Assembly (NCBI RefSeq): GCF_024137965.1
Contig: NZ_CP099975.1
Location: forward strand, 2,542,001 to 2,606,000
Reading direction: 5' to 3'
DNA length: 64,000 nt
DNA from: Halomonas sp. Y3
GTDB lineage: Bacteria > Pseudomonadota > Gammaproteobacteria > Pseudomonadales > Halomonadaceae
The position numbers were made by a program, and so were the translations under genes. This document shows, piece after piece, positions 45,401-57,409 of the stretch (positions are counted from its first letter, which is position 1; each line of letters starts with the position of its first letter). Under the pieces are notes generated by a model. It saw only the letters and a program-made list of their open reading frames with translations. It had not been told where the DNA came from and made no database searches.

Positions 45401-47362
45401 ATGATCCAGCAGACCCTTCAAGAGGTCTTCGGCTACGCCGACTTTCGCCCCGGCCAGCGCCCGGTGATCGAAGCGGTGACGGCCGGCCGCTCGGCGGCGG
45501 CCATCTTCCCCACCGGCTCGGGGAAGTCGCTCTGCTACCAGCTGCCCGCCCTGCACCTGCCCCACCTCACCCTGGTGATCTCGCCGCTGCTGGCGCTGAT
45601 GCAGGACCAGCTCGCCTTCCTCGAGCGCCACGGCATCCGAGCCGCCAGCATCGACTCCGCCCAGAGCCGGGAGGAGGCCGCCGCGGTGATGGCCGGGGTC
45701 GAACGCGGCGAGATCCGCATCCTGATGATCTCGGTGGAGCGCCTCAAGAACGAGCGCTTCCGGGCCTTCATTCGCCGGGTGCCGATCTCCCTGATGGTGG
45801 TGGACGAGGCCCACTGCATCTCCGAGTGGGGGCACAACTTCCGCCCCGACTACCTCAAGCTTCCCGACTACCAGCGTGAATTCGGTATTCCCCAGGCGCT
45901 GCTGCTGACCGCCACGGCCACCCCCAGGGTCATCGACGATATGCGCAGCCGCTTCGGGATCGCCGCCGATGACATCACCGCCACCGGCTTCTATCGCGAG
46001 AACCTCGACCTCAGCGTGGCCCCGGTGGCCGCCGACGCCCGCCCCCGGGCCCTGGCCGCCTGGCTGAAGCAGCGCCAGGCCCAGGCGCCCTCTCCCACCA
46101 TCGTCTACGTCACCCTCCAGCAGACCGCCGAGCGTCTGGCCGCCTACCTGAGCAAGGCCGGGCTCTCCGCCACCGCCTACCATGCCGGGCTCGAGGCCGA
46201 GAAACGCGAGGCGATCCAACGAGCCTTCATGACCGGACAGAGCGACTGCATCGTCGCGACCATCGCCTTCGGCATGGGCATCGACAAGGCCGATATCCGC
46301 GCCGTGGTGCACTTCGACCTGCCCAAGTCCATCGAGAACTACAGCCAGGAGATCGGCCGGGCGGGGCGCGACGGCAGGCCTTCCGAGTGCCTGATGCTGG
46401 CCGGGCGCGATACCCTGGGGGTGCTGGAGACCTTCGTCTACGGCGACACCCCGGAGCGCCACGGCATCCGCCGGGTGATCGACGAGCTGCGCGCCGCCGG
46501 GGCGCACTGGGAGCTGACCCTCAACGCTCTCTCCCAGCATGCCAACATCCGCCCGCTACCGCTCAAGACCCTGCTGGTCCAGCTGGAACTGCGTGGCATC
46601 CTCAAGCCCCGCCACGCCTATTTCGCCGACTACCGCTTCAAGCTGCTCCTCGACCCCGAGGCCCTGGTGGCCCGCTTCCAGGGCGAGCGCCAGGCCTTCG
46701 TCCAGGCCATTCTCGACGCCGCCAGGAAGGCGCGCACCTGGCACGAACTGGACTTCGCCACCCTGGAGGCGCTGGGTCGGGAGCGCGGCCTCGACACCTC
46801 CCGCCGCCGCGTGATCACCGCCCTGGACTACTTCGTCGACAAGGGCTGGATCGAGCTTCAGAGCCGCCAGCTCACCGAGGTCTACGAGGTCATGGCGACC
46901 GACATCGACCCAGAGGCGCTGACCGGCGAGCTCCACGACTACTTTCGCGACAAGGAGGCCGCCGAGATCGCCCGGCTGCACGCCATGCTCGAGCTCTTCG
47001 AGAGCGAGCGCTGCCTGAGCCGGCGCCTGGCCGAGTGGTTCGGCGACGACCGCGCGCCCGAACGCTGCGGCCACTGCTCCGCCTGCCGGGGCCAGCCCGC
47101 CCGGCTGCCCCGGGGACCCGAGCCCGCCCCGCTGGGGGAGCGCGCCCCTGGCGAGCTGCTCGGCGAGCTCCTTGGCCGCCTGAGCGACCAGGGCGAGGGC
47201 CACCCCCCCACGCCGGACCTGCTGGCCCGGTTCCTGTGCGGGATCACCACCCCGCTCCTCACCCGGCTCAAGGCCAGACAGCTGCCGGGCTTCGGTGCCC
47301 TGGAGGGCTACTCCTATGCCGAGGTGCGCGACTGGCTGATCCGGAGCGGCGCCGGGGCCTGA
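45401..47362 (+). CDS. recQ: RecQ-family ATP-dependent DNA helicase
   Basis: Superfamily 2 3'-5' DNA helicase, 653 residues. Motif I FPTGSGKSLCYQ, the DEAH box VVDEAHCISEWGHNFRPDY, TATATPRV and the C-terminal QEIGRAGRDGRPSECLM are intact. The zinc-binding Cys set lies near residue 555 (CLSRRLAEWF, then CGHCSAC). The region after it does not look like an HRDC domain, so substrate handling may differ from E. coli RecQ. GGAG lies before the ATG at 45401. It follows cfa by 80 bases. Confidence 0.92.
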   Translation: MIQQTLQEVFGYADFRPGQRPVIEAVTAGRSAAAIFPTGSGKSLCYQLPALHLPHLTLVISPLLALMQDQLAFLERHGIRAASIDSAQSREEAAAVMAGVERGEIRILMISVERLKNERFRAFIRRVPISLMVVDEAHCISEWGHNFRPDYLKLPDYQREFGIPQALLLTATATPRVIDDMRSRFGIAADDITATGFYRENLDLSVAPVAADARPRALAAWLKQRQAQAPSPTIVYVTLQQTAERLAAYLSKAGLSATAYHAGLEAEKREAIQRAFMTGQSDCIVATIAFGMGIDKADIRAVVHFDLPKSIENYSQEIGRAGRDGRPSECLMLAGRDTLGVLETFVYGDTPERHGIRRVIDELRAAGAHWELTLNALSQHANIRPLPLKTLLVQLELRGILKPRHAYFADYRFKLLLDPEALVARFQGERQAFVQAILDAARKARTWHELDFATLEALGRERGLDTSRRRVITALDYFVDKGWIELQSRQLTEVYEVMATDIDPEALTGELHDYFRDKEAAEIARLHAMLELFESERCLSRRLAEWFGDDRAPERCGHCSACRGQPARLPRGPEPAPLGERAPGELLGELLGRLSDQGEGHPPTPDLLARFLCGITTPLLTRLKARQLPGFGALEGYSYAEVRDWLIRSGAGA

Positions 47363-47369
47363 ACCGGGG

Positions 47370-48011
47370 TCACCCAAGCCGGCCGCGGCGCTGCAGCCGG
47401 CGCGTCAGAAAATGAACGGGGAGGTAGATCAGCAGGGGCCAGAGGCCCATCAGGGCGACCAGGTAGAGCAGCGGATCCATCAGCGTCTGAGGCTCGCTGC
47501 CGAAGGGCCCATGCACCCAGTTGATGTTGCGCTCGGGGTCGGTGAGCAGGTAGCTGGCCGGTATCACCAGCCAGGTCAGGCCGGTCTGCCAGGAGAGGGC
47601 CCGTCGATCATAGCCCAGCCGCCACACCGCCAGCCCCGCCACCGGTGGCAGGATCAGGTGATAGAGCGAGAGCAGCCGGGTCAGCAGCGGCTGGCCGCCA
47701 TCGAACATGTACTCGGTGCCGCCGATGGGATGCAGCCCGATGAGCCAGGCCGTTCCGACATCCAGGGCCCAGAGCGTCCCGACCAGGGCCACCGCCAGCC
47801 ACTGCATGGAGAGCAGCAGGCGGCTCTCCCGCCACAGCCCGACCAGCAGCAGGAAGTTGGCCAGGTTGCAGAGCCAGAAGTAGTTCTGGGGACCCAGCAG
47901 CACCCAGAAGGTGGGCGCCCAGCCCAGGATCCAGAGCGTGAAGGCCAGCTTGAGCCAGAGAGGCACTCCCCTGCCGGGATGCCGGGCCGAAGGTGGCGTG
48001 GCGTCTGTCAT
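47370..48011 (-). CDS. Integral membrane protein, unknown function
   Basis: 213 residues with five to six hydrophobic segments, aromatic-rich (FWVLLGPQNYFWLCNLANFLLL, NINWVHGPFG). I recognise no transporter or enzyme motif; conserved Asp, His and Trp near the membrane edges might matter. It is convergent with recQ, seven bases apart, and divergent from phhB. Confidence 0.7.
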   Translation of the reverse strand: MTDATPPSARHPGRGVPLWLKLAFTLWILGWAPTFWVLLGPQNYFWLCNLANFLLLVGLWRESRLLLSMQWLAVALVGTLWALDVGTAWLIGLHPIGGTEYMFDGGQPLLTRLLSLYHLILPPVAGLAVWRLGYDRRALSWQTGLTWLVIPASYLLTDPERNINWVHGPFGSEPQTLMDPLLYLVALMGLWPLLIYLPVHFLTRRLQRRGRLG

Positions 48012-48173
48012 GGCGGTCCCCTGTCTCTATCGACTCCCCTGTGTCTTCCTGCCCCCCAGTCTAGCCAGCCGAACGACGGGGTGCCTCCGCATGCCGCACA
48101 GGCTGGGATACCCCTTGACGTCGAGGCCCAACTGCACAACCTTTCGGGGTGAACTCCCTGCCGAGGTGACTCC

Positions 48174-48512
48174 ATGGAAAAGCTTTCCCGTCAGCCCTGC
48201 GAGGCGTGCCGCAAGGGCGCCCCCACCGTCAGCGACGCCGAGATCGCACTGTTCAAGCCCGAGGTTCCCGAGTGGAAGATCATCGAGCGCGATGGCATCA
48301 TGCAGCTGGAGCGGGCCTTCACCTTCCCCGACTTCCAGCAGGCCCTGGCCTTCACCAACCGCGTCGGCGAACTCGCCGAAACGGCCGGTCACCACCCGGC
48401 CCTGCTGACCGAATGGGGGAAGGTCACCGTGACCTGGTGGTCGCACAAGATCAAGGGCCTGCACAGGAACGATTTCATTCTTGCCGCCAGAACCGACGAG
48501 GTAGCGAAATAA
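48174..48512 (+). CDS. phhB: 4a-hydroxytetrahydrobiopterin dehydratase (pterin carbinolamine dehydratase)
   Basis: Recycles the pterin cofactor of aromatic amino acid hydroxylases; 112 residues. The catalytic block [20 protein letters not shown] is conserved, and [16 protein letters not shown] precedes it. GAGGTG lies five bases before the ATG. The next gene, an aromatic aminotransferase, begins at the base after the stop, matching the phhB-phhC order of Pseudomonas. The hydroxylase gene phhA, normally first, is not in this window. Confidence 0.93.
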   Translation: MEKLSRQPCEACRKGAPTVSDAEIALFKPEVPEWKIIERDGIMQLERAFTFPDFQQALAFTNRVGELAETAGHHPALLTEWGKVTVTWWSHKIKGLHRNDFILAARTDEVAK

Positions 48513-49700
48513 ATGTTCGAACATATTGAGCGGGTCCCCGGGGATGCCATCCTCGGCCTGATCGAGGCCTTCAAGAAGGACACCAACCCCCAGAAGGTCG
48601 ACCTCGGCGTCGGCGTCTACAAGGATGCCCAGGGCAACACGCCGGTGATGCGCGCGGTCAAGGAGGCCGAGGCCCTGCTGCTCAAGAACGAGACCACCAA
48701 GACCTACATCGGCTCCCACGGGGCGCCGGCGTATGGCGAGGTGGTGCTGCCCATGGTGCTGGGCGAAGGCTCCCCGGTGCTGGAAGCCGGCCGCGCCAGC
48801 GCCACCCAGTCCCCCGGCGGCACCGGCGCCCTGCGCCTGGCGGCGGACTTCATTGCCAAGCAGCTGCCGGGCAAGGGCATCTGGGTCTCCGATCCCACCT
48901 GGCCCAACCACCACGGCATCTTCACCGCCGCGGGCATCGCGCTGCACAAGTACCCCTACGTGGACGCCGAGAACCGCCTCGACTTCGACGGCATGCTCGC
49001 CGCCCTGAAGCAGATCCCCGAGGGCGATGTGGTGGTGCTGCACGCCTGCTGCCACAACCCCACCGGCTTCGACCTCTCCCGTGAGCAGTGGCAGAGCGTG
49101 CTCGAGGTGCTGCGCGAGCGCAACCTGCTGCCGCTGGTGGACTTCGCCTACCAGGGCTTCGGCGAGGGCCTGGAGGAGGACGCCTATGCGGTGCGCCTGC
49201 TGGCCGAGAGTCTCGACGAGGTGATCATCACCAGCTCCTGCTCCAAGAACTTCGGCATCTACTGCGAGCGTACCGGCTGTTTGATCATGGTGGCAAAGAG
49301 CGCCGAGCAGATGGAGAACGTTCGCTCCCAGATCGCCATCGTGGCCCGGGAGAACTACTCCAACCCGCCGGCCCACGGCGGCGCCATCGTCAGCGAGATC
49401 CTGCACTCCGCCGAGCTCGCCGCCATCTGGCGCGAGGAGCTCACCGAGATGCGCGACCGCATCAACACCCTGCGTCGCGACTTCGTCGAGGCCTTGAAGC
49501 CCTACGGCCTGGACCAGAAGTATGCGCATATCGCCGAACAGCGCGGCATGTTCAGCTACACCGGCCTGACGCCGGAGCAGGTCGACCGCCTGCGCGACGA
49601 GTTCGGCATCTATATGGTGCGCTCCGGCCGCGCCAACGTGGCGGGCTTCTCCCACGAGAACCTGCCCTACCTGGCCAAGGCCGTCGCCGCGGTCAACTGA
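48513..49700 (+). CDS. phhC: Aromatic amino acid aminotransferase (class I)
   Basis: PLP-dependent transaminase of the aspartate/aromatic type, 395 residues. The PLP Lys is in SSCSKNFGIYCERTG, the substrate Arg region is GMFSYTGL to VRSGRANVAG, and the HNPTGFDLS block is intact. It directly abuts phhB, so it most likely acts in tyrosine and phenylalanine breakdown; aspartate activity is also possible. It is followed by a terminator. Confidence 0.92.
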   Translation: MFEHIERVPGDAILGLIEAFKKDTNPQKVDLGVGVYKDAQGNTPVMRAVKEAEALLLKNETTKTYIGSHGAPAYGEVVLPMVLGEGSPVLEAGRASATQSPGGTGALRLAADFIAKQLPGKGIWVSDPTWPNHHGIFTAAGIALHKYPYVDAENRLDFDGMLAALKQIPEGDVVVLHACCHNPTGFDLSREQWQSVLEVLRERNLLPLVDFAYQGFGEGLEEDAYAVRLLAESLDEVIITSSCSKNFGIYCERTGCLIMVAKSAEQMENVRSQIAIVARENYSNPPAHGGAIVSEILHSAELAAIWREELTEMRDRINTLRRDFVEALKPYGLDQKYAHIAEQRGMFSYTGLTPEQVDRLRDEFGIYMVRSGRANVAGFSHENLPYLAKAVAAVN

Positions 49701-49723
49701 GCGAGGCGCCAGCCTTGTTCCCA

Positions 49724-49748
49724 GACGCCCGGGCCCTGCCCGGGCGTC
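49724..49748 (+). terminator. Terminator after phhC
   Basis: Perfect 11-bp stem GACGCCCGGGC/GCCCGGGCGTC (49724-49734 and 49738-49748), 24 bases after the stop. Confidence 0.65.
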
Positions 49749-49805
49749 GCCGTTTGGGGTAGAGTTCGCTCCTCCATCCCGCGCCCCAACAGCAAGAGGC
49801 TCCCC

Positions 49806-51320
49806 ATGGCGACACCCCTCGGCAGCTCCCCCGTGCACTATCCCTGGTACAAGAAGGAGGACACCGACGCCTTCTTCGCGCTGTTCCAGAACAACATCGC
49901 CAACTTCGTCATCATCGCCATCACCATGCTCGGCATGGGCTTCCCGGCCTCCATCGTCTTCGGCCAGGTACTGCCCGGCGCGGCCGTGGCCGTGATGGTG
50001 GGCAACTTCTACTACGCCTGGAGCGCGGCGCGCCTGGCCAGGAAGGAGAACCGCACCGACGTCACCGCCCTCTCCTACGGCATCTCCACCCCGGTGATGT
50101 TCGTCTTCCTGTTCGGGGTGCTGCTGCCCGCCAAGCAGCTCACCGGCGACGCCGAACTGGCCTGGAAGGTCGCGGTGGCCGCCTGCTTCATCAGCGGCGC
50201 CATCGAGGCGGCCATCAGCCTGATCGGCCGCTGGGTCCAGTACCATCTGCCGCGGGCGGCGATGCTCGGCGCGGTGGCCGGGGTGGCGCTGACCTTCATC
50301 GCCGGCGAAATGCTGTTCAAGACCCTGGAGATGCCGGTGATCGGCCTGCTGGTGCTGGCGATCATCATCGTCGGTCTGGTGGCCCGGGTGGCCATGCCCT
50401 TCCGCCTGCCCACCTCGCTGTTCGCCATCGTGGTGGGGACCGCCATGGCCTACCTGATCGGCGATGCCGGGGGCGAGCGCTTCAGCGACGCCTTCACCCA
50501 CCTGGGCTTCTACCCGCTGCTGCCCAACCTGGCCTGGTTCGAGGGCCTGGGGCTGCTCTTTACCGGCATGCTGGCCGTGCTCACCGTGGTGCTGCCGATC
50601 ACCCTCTACAACGCCATCGAGACCATGAACAACGTGGAGGCCATGGAGGCCGCCGGCGACAGGTATGACGTGCGCGAGTGCCAGGCCGTGGACGGCGCCG
50701 GCACCATGATCGGCGCCCTGTTCGGCGGGGTCTTCCCCACCACCGTCTACATCGCCACCGTGGGCGCCAAGTGGATGGGCGCCGGGCGCGGCTACAGCCT
50801 GCTCAACGGTGCGGTCTACGGCCTGGCCACCATGTTCGGCCTGATCGCGGCACTCGCCGCCATCATCCCGGTCTCGGTGGTGGCACCGATCCTGGTCTTC
50901 GTGGGCATGTCGATGATCGCCACGGCCTTCCAGAGCAACGACACCCGCTACTATCCGGCGGTGGCACTGGCCATGCTGCCCTACTTCGCCAACTACGTGA
51001 TGACCCGCTTCGGCCGCGCCGCCGAGGAGACGGTTACCGGCATCTCTACCGGCATCGTGCCCCTGGGCCAGGGCGCCATGTTCATGGCGATCCTGATCGG
51101 CGCCATGACGGTCTCGGTGATCGACCACCAGTTCCGCCGTGCCGCGGCCTTCGCCGCGATCGCCGCCGGCTTCTCCTTCGTGGGGCTGATGCATGCCCCG
51201 GCCCTCGCCCTCAACGCCGCCCCGGACTATGTGGTGGGCTACCTGGTGATGGGGGCGCTGTTCCTCTACTTCGCCTGGCAGCAGCAGCGCCTGGCCGCGG
51301 GGCCCTCGGGGCGCTCCTGA
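49806..51320 (+). CDS. NCS2-family permease (AzgA-like, purine/hypoxanthine type)
   Basis: Inner-membrane transporter of 504 residues with 12-14 hydrophobic segments. TALSYGISTPVMFVFLFGVLLP and VLTVVLPITLYNAIETMNNVEAME resemble the AzgA-type adenine/guanine/hypoxanthine permeases. The conserved Asn-Thr/Glu pair in helix 8 (ETMNNVEAMEA) is visible, but some typical NCS2 motifs are altered, so the substrate is uncertain. It is a single-gene unit between two terminators. Confidence 0.75.
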   Translation: MATPLGSSPVHYPWYKKEDTDAFFALFQNNIANFVIIAITMLGMGFPASIVFGQVLPGAAVAVMVGNFYYAWSAARLARKENRTDVTALSYGISTPVMFVFLFGVLLPAKQLTGDAELAWKVAVAACFISGAIEAAISLIGRWVQYHLPRAAMLGAVAGVALTFIAGEMLFKTLEMPVIGLLVLAIIIVGLVARVAMPFRLPTSLFAIVVGTAMAYLIGDAGGERFSDAFTHLGFYPLLPNLAWFEGLGLLFTGMLAVLTVVLPITLYNAIETMNNVEAMEAAGDRYDVRECQAVDGAGTMIGALFGGVFPTTVYIATVGAKWMGAGRGYSLLNGAVYGLATMFGLIAALAAIIPVSVVAPILVFVGMSMIATAFQSNDTRYYPAVALAMLPYFANYVMTRFGRAAEETVTGISTGIVPLGQGAMFMAILIGAMTVSVIDHQFRRAAAFAAIAAGFSFVGLMHAPALALNAAPDYVVGYLVMGALFLYFAWQQQRLAAGPSGRS

Positions 51321-51332
51321 GCCCTGACCCCG

Positions 51333-51372
51333 AACGCAGCGCGCCCCGCCGAATGGCGGGGCGCGCTGCGTT
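51333..51372. terminator. Bidirectional terminator between the permease and the Nudix gene
   Basis: An 18-bp perfect stem (51333-51350 and 51355-51372) with a GAAT loop in the gap between two convergent genes. Confidence 0.8.
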
Positions 51373-51393
51373 TATCGGGCGTTCGCCGTGCCG

Positions 51394-52350
51394 CTATTTC
51401 CAGAAGTCGCGGATCGAGGCGATCCCCTGGGCGCCCACGGCCCGGGCGTGGTTGGCGTCATGACGCGTCATGCCCCCCAGGGCAAAGACCGGCATGGCGG
51501 CGCGCTCCACCAGCTCCTGGAAGTCGTGCCAGCCCATGGGCGCCACCTCGGGGTGGGAGGGCGTGGTACGCAGCGGCGAGAGGGTCACGAAGTCACAGCC
51601 CAGCTTGCCGGCCTGAACCAGCTGCTCGCGGTCATGGGTCGAGGCGGAGAGCCACTTGCCCTCGGCGATGGGGCGCCGCTCGAGGCGCATCAGGCGTTCG
51701 CTGGTCAGGTGGATACCGTCGGCATCGACGCGCTCCAGCAGTTCGGGCTCGGCGTTGAGCAGCAGGCGGGCGCCGTGCTGACGACACAGGCCCAGGGAAG
51801 CCTCGGCCCGGGCCAGGAAGGCCGCCTCGTCGAGCTCCTTGGCGCGCAGCTGCACCAGGCGCACGCCGTCCTCTACCAGGGCACGCTCGAGACGCTGCTG
51901 GAAGCGGCCTTCGTCCTCCTCCTCACCGGTGATCAGGTACTCGGTGGGCAGCGCCACGGCCCGCAGGATCGGCAGGTTGGCCGCCGGGAAGGGATAGTTG
52001 ACCAGTTCCGCCATGGGCACCCAGCGCACCGCCTGCCCTTCGCGACCGAAGGGCTCGCCGGAGAAGTCGTGGACCTGCCAGACGTCGAGCAGGATATGCT
52101 TGTCGGGGTACTCGTGGTGGATGCGGATCAGCGGCTGGGCCCGCTGTATCTCCACCCCCAGCTCCTCGAGCAGCTCGCGCTTGAGCCCCCCGAGGCCCGT
52201 CTCGTAGGGCGCCAGCTTGCCGCCGGGAAACTCCCAGAGGCCACCGTGGTCGACATTGCTCGGCCGGCGGGCGATCAGCACCTCCCCGCCGTCGGCGCTG
52301 ATGATGGCGGCGGCCGCCACGTGCACCCTTCTCTTCACCATTGCGTTCAT
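51394..52350 (-). CDS. Nudix hydrolase (MutT) fused to a thiamine-phosphate-synthase-like domain
   Basis: 318 residues in two domains. Residues 1-135 are a MutT-type Nudix hydrolase; the Nudix box runs from GGKLAPYETGLGGLKRELLEE with the REL(L)EE metal ligands. Residues 145-318 are a TIM-barrel like ThiE/TenI (RLVQLRAKELDE, ADGIHLTSERL, SASTHDREQL, GGMTRHDA). The first domain should clean 8-oxo-dGTP from the nucleotide pool; the role of the second is unclear. This fusion is known from other gammaproteobacteria. It lies downstream of argJ on the same strand. Confidence 0.88.
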   Translation of the reverse strand: MNAMVKRRVHVAAAAIISADGGEVLIARRPSNVDHGGLWEFPGGKLAPYETGLGGLKRELLEELGVEIQRAQPLIRIHHEYPDKHILLDVWQVHDFSGEPFGREGQAVRWVPMAELVNYPFPAANLPILRAVALPTEYLITGEEEDEGRFQQRLERALVEDGVRLVQLRAKELDEAAFLARAEASLGLCRQHGARLLLNAEPELLERVDADGIHLTSERLMRLERRPIAEGKWLSASTHDREQLVQAGKLGCDFVTLSPLRTTPSHPEVAPMGWHDFQELVERAAMPVFALGGMTRHDANHARAVGAQGIASIRDFWK

Positions 52351-52419
52351 TTACCTTTCCAACTGGTCCGCGCCGGGGGCGCGAAATTCTGTGTCTGGCG
52401 GTTGCCCCACCGCAGCGGC

Positions 52420-53637
52420 TCAGCTGCGATAGTCGGCGTTGATGCTCACATACTCATGGGAGAGGTCGGTGGTCCATACCGTCGCGCTCTCCTCGCCGCG
52501 CCCCAGCTCGATGCGGATGGGGATCTCCTCCCGGGCCATCACCGCGCTGCCGGCCTCCTCGGTATAGCCGGAGGCACGGCCTCCGGCCTCCACCAGGCGC
52601 ACCTCGCCGAGATCGATGGCGACCCTCGAGACATCGAAGTCCGCCACCGGCGCACGGCCCACGGCGGCCAGGATGCGCCCCCAGTTGGCATCGGAGGCGT
52701 AGAGCGCGGTCTTGACCAGCGGCGAGTGGGCCACGGTAAAGGCCACGTCCAGGGCCTCCCGCCGGGTCCGGGCACCGCCCACCTGGAGGGTGACGAACTT
52801 GGTCGCCCCCTCGCCGTCGCGGATGATCGCCTGGGCCAGCTCGGTCATCACCCGCTGCAGGCCGTTGCGAAACACCGCAACGGCCTCGTCGCTCTCGATC
52901 CGGGCGCCGCGCTGGGTGCTGATCAGCGCGCAGGCGTCGTTGGTGGAGGTGTCACCGTCCACGGTGATGCAGTTGAAGGAGCGCTCCACCGTCTCGCGCA
53001 GCAGCTCGTCGAGCAGTGCCTGGTCGAGGGAGGCGTCGGTGGCCACGAAGGCCAGCATGGTCGCCATATTGGGCTGCACCATGCCCGACCCCTTGGCGAT
53101 GCCGTTGATGGTCACCGTCTCCTCTCCCAGCGCCAGGGTCACGCTAGCCCCCTTGGGGCGGGTGTCGGTGGTGAGTATGCCCTCGGCGGCCTGATGCCAG
53201 GCCTGCGGGCCCTCGTCCAGGGCGGCCAGCGCCGCCGGCAGCCCCGCCAGCAGCGTCTCCATGGGCAGCGTCTCGCCGATCACCCCGGTGGAGAAGGGCA
53301 GCACGGCCTCGCCGGCCACGCCGGCCAGCCGAGCCAGCTCGGCGCAGGTGGCCCGCGCATCGCGCAGGCCCACCTCGCCGGTGCCGGCATTGGCGTTGCC
53401 GGTATTGATCACCAGATAGCGCGCGGCCTCGCCGCTGGCCAGGTGCTCCCGGGCCACGGTGACCGGGGCGGCACAGAAGGCGTTGCGGGTGAAGGCGCCC
53501 GCGACGCGGGCGCCTTCCGGCGCTTCGATCACCACCAGGTCGCGGCGGTTGGCCTTCTTGATACCCGCCATGGCGCTGCCCAGGCGCACGCCGGGAATGG
53601 CCGGCATCTCGGGAAAGCTTGCTTCACCCACTGCCAT
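52420..53637 (-). CDS. argJ: Bifunctional ornithine acetyltransferase/N-acetylglutamate synthase
   Basis: Arginine-pathway enzyme that moves the acetyl group from acetylornithine to glutamate; 405 residues. Self-cleavage is expected before the Thr in GMVQPNMATML, which then becomes the nucleophile. INTGNANAGTG and the closing SHEYVSINADYRS are typical. The ATG at 53637 has GGAG upstream; the open frame beyond it overlaps secA in another phase. It follows secA by 35 bases and may share its transcript. Confidence 0.95.
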   Translation of the reverse strand: MAVGEASFPEMPAIPGVRLGSAMAGIKKANRRDLVVIEAPEGARVAGAFTRNAFCAAPVTVAREHLASGEAARYLVINTGNANAGTGEVGLRDARATCAELARLAGVAGEAVLPFSTGVIGETLPMETLLAGLPAALAALDEGPQAWHQAAEGILTTDTRPKGASVTLALGEETVTINGIAKGSGMVQPNMATMLAFVATDASLDQALLDELLRETVERSFNCITVDGDTSTNDACALISTQRGARIESDEAVAVFRNGLQRVMTELAQAIIRDGEGATKFVTLQVGGARTRREALDVAFTVAHSPLVKTALYASDANWGRILAAVGRAPVADFDVSRVAIDLGEVRLVEAGGRASGYTEEAGSAVMAREEIPIRIELGRGEESATVWTTDLSHEYVSINADYRS

Positions 53638-53672
53638 CGTCTTCTCTCCTGTCAGGTTGGCGGCGGCGCCGA

Positions 53673-56408
<2,736 letters not shown>

Positions 56409-56947
56409 GAAAGGGGTCCAGTCTCTGCGTGTGACAAGTTACCGGCCGCCGCTGGCGGTCGGAGAAACGTTCAGATTGCCCACGCAGCGGGCGGACCTCG
56501 GCGGGTCAGGACGTCATGGGCGGCGGTCAGACGACGCGCGCGCGGCGACGGCCAGCGCAGCCCGCAGGGCCGCGGCATCGCGATAAGACACGGCAACAGC
56601 GGCCAGGCGCGGCGCGCCCGGCGGCGGGCCTGCAGGCGCGAACTGGCCCGAATCAGCGCCGGCGCCAGGATACACACCTGCACCAGACGCTCGGCCTGGC
56701 GCAGCGGCTCCCCCTGCACCAGACCCGCCGGCAGCAGGCACCCCACCAGCAGGCCGGCCAGCCACCAGCGCGGCGTTCGCCGCCGGCTCATGGCGGCGGA
56801 CGCCTTCGCATCATCATGCTGGGTGCGGGGGGGCATGCTGTCGATGGACTCCCGAGCGTGCTAGGCTTCCGAGCATCAGCGCCCGGCGCAGAGACATGTG
56901 AATGAGGTTCCCCGGCGTAACGCCACAAGGCCCCGAGAAACAAGCCC
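56409..56947. other. 539-base region between divergent secA and dciA
   Basis: Promoters of secA and dciA must lie here. A possible small minus-strand gene occupies 56471-56791. A GTGCTAGGCTTC stretch at about 56860 resembles the promoter region before the unknown gene at 21560. Nothing else is clear. Confidence 0.5.
56471..56791 (-). CDS. Possible small secreted protein, unknown
   Basis: 106 residues from the ATG at 56791. The N-terminus looks like a signal peptide (RRRTPRWWLAGLLVGCLLPAGLVQG), then EPLRQAERLVQVCILAPALIRASS. The second half is Arg/Pro-rich without structure cues and could be out of frame; another minus-strand frame (56514-56765) reads more naturally there. In such GC-rich DNA an open frame of this size is weak evidence. 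Confidence 0.3.
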   Translation of the reverse strand: MSRRRTPRWWLAGLLVGCLLPAGLVQGEPLRQAERLVQVCILAPALIRASSRLQARRRARRAWPLLPCLIAMPRPCGLRWPSPRARRLTAAHDVLTRRGPPAAWAI

Positions 56948-57409
56948 ATGAGTATAAAGGCTAAGCGCTTCCGCGCCCAGCCCATGACCCGCCTGCTGGA
57001 CGGCCGCGGCGAGCTCGGCTCGCTGATGCGCACCGCGCGGCTGATCGAGCGGGCCCAGCAGCACCTGCGCGACCAGCTGCCCGGCGAGGTCGCCGAGCAT
57101 CTCTTCGTGGGCGGCTTTCGTGATGGACGCCTGACGCTGATCACCGACCGCGCCATCTGGCTGACCCGGCTGCGCTACGAGCAGCCTCGCCTGCTCGAGC
57201 TGCTGCACCAGCTCCCCGGCTTCGAGGCGGTAACCGGATTCACCCTCAAGGTACGCCCGGTGCGGCCGGTCAAGGCGCCGCTGCGCCAGGTGCGCCACCT
57301 GCCCGCCCAGGCGGCCGACGAGCTGACCAGCTGCGCCGAGGATACCCGGGACCCCCGCCTCAAGGCGGCACTGCAGCGCCTGGCCGCTCATGCAGAGCGC
57401 GAGCCGTAG
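56948..57409 (+). CDS. dciA: DciA-type helicase-loading protein (DUF721)
   Basis: 153 residues. The N-terminal 95 residues form the DUF721 domain (LMRTARLIERAQQHLRDQLP, FRDGRLTLITDRAIWLTRLRY). It is followed by a basic, probably disordered tail, as in DciA, the ancestral loader of the DnaB replicative helicase in bacteria lacking DnaC. Position next to lpxC and secA agrees with the usual place of this gene. The stop codon lies in the first unit of a GCCGTAG repeat. Confidence 0.85.
   Translation: MSIKAKRFRAQPMTRLLDGRGELGSLMRTARLIERAQQHLRDQLPGEVAEHLFVGGFRDGRLTLITDRAIWLTRLRYEQPRLLELLHQLPGFEAVTGFTLKVRPVRPVKAPLRQVRHLPAQAADELTSCAEDTRDPRLKAALQRLAAHAEREP

Noticed and set aside
48107..48122. Sigma-54-like TGGGATACCCCTTGAC upstream of phhB
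   Set aside because: The invariant GC of the -12 element is GA here. Pseudomonas phh is RpoN-dependent, so it was worth a look, but the essential pair is missing.
48027..51194. A 1055-codon open frame on the minus strand opposite phhB, phhC and the NCS2 permease
   Set aside because: Its translation is His/Gly/Gln-rich low-complexity sequence of the kind produced by the complement of high-GC genes, while the plus-strand genes have clear families.
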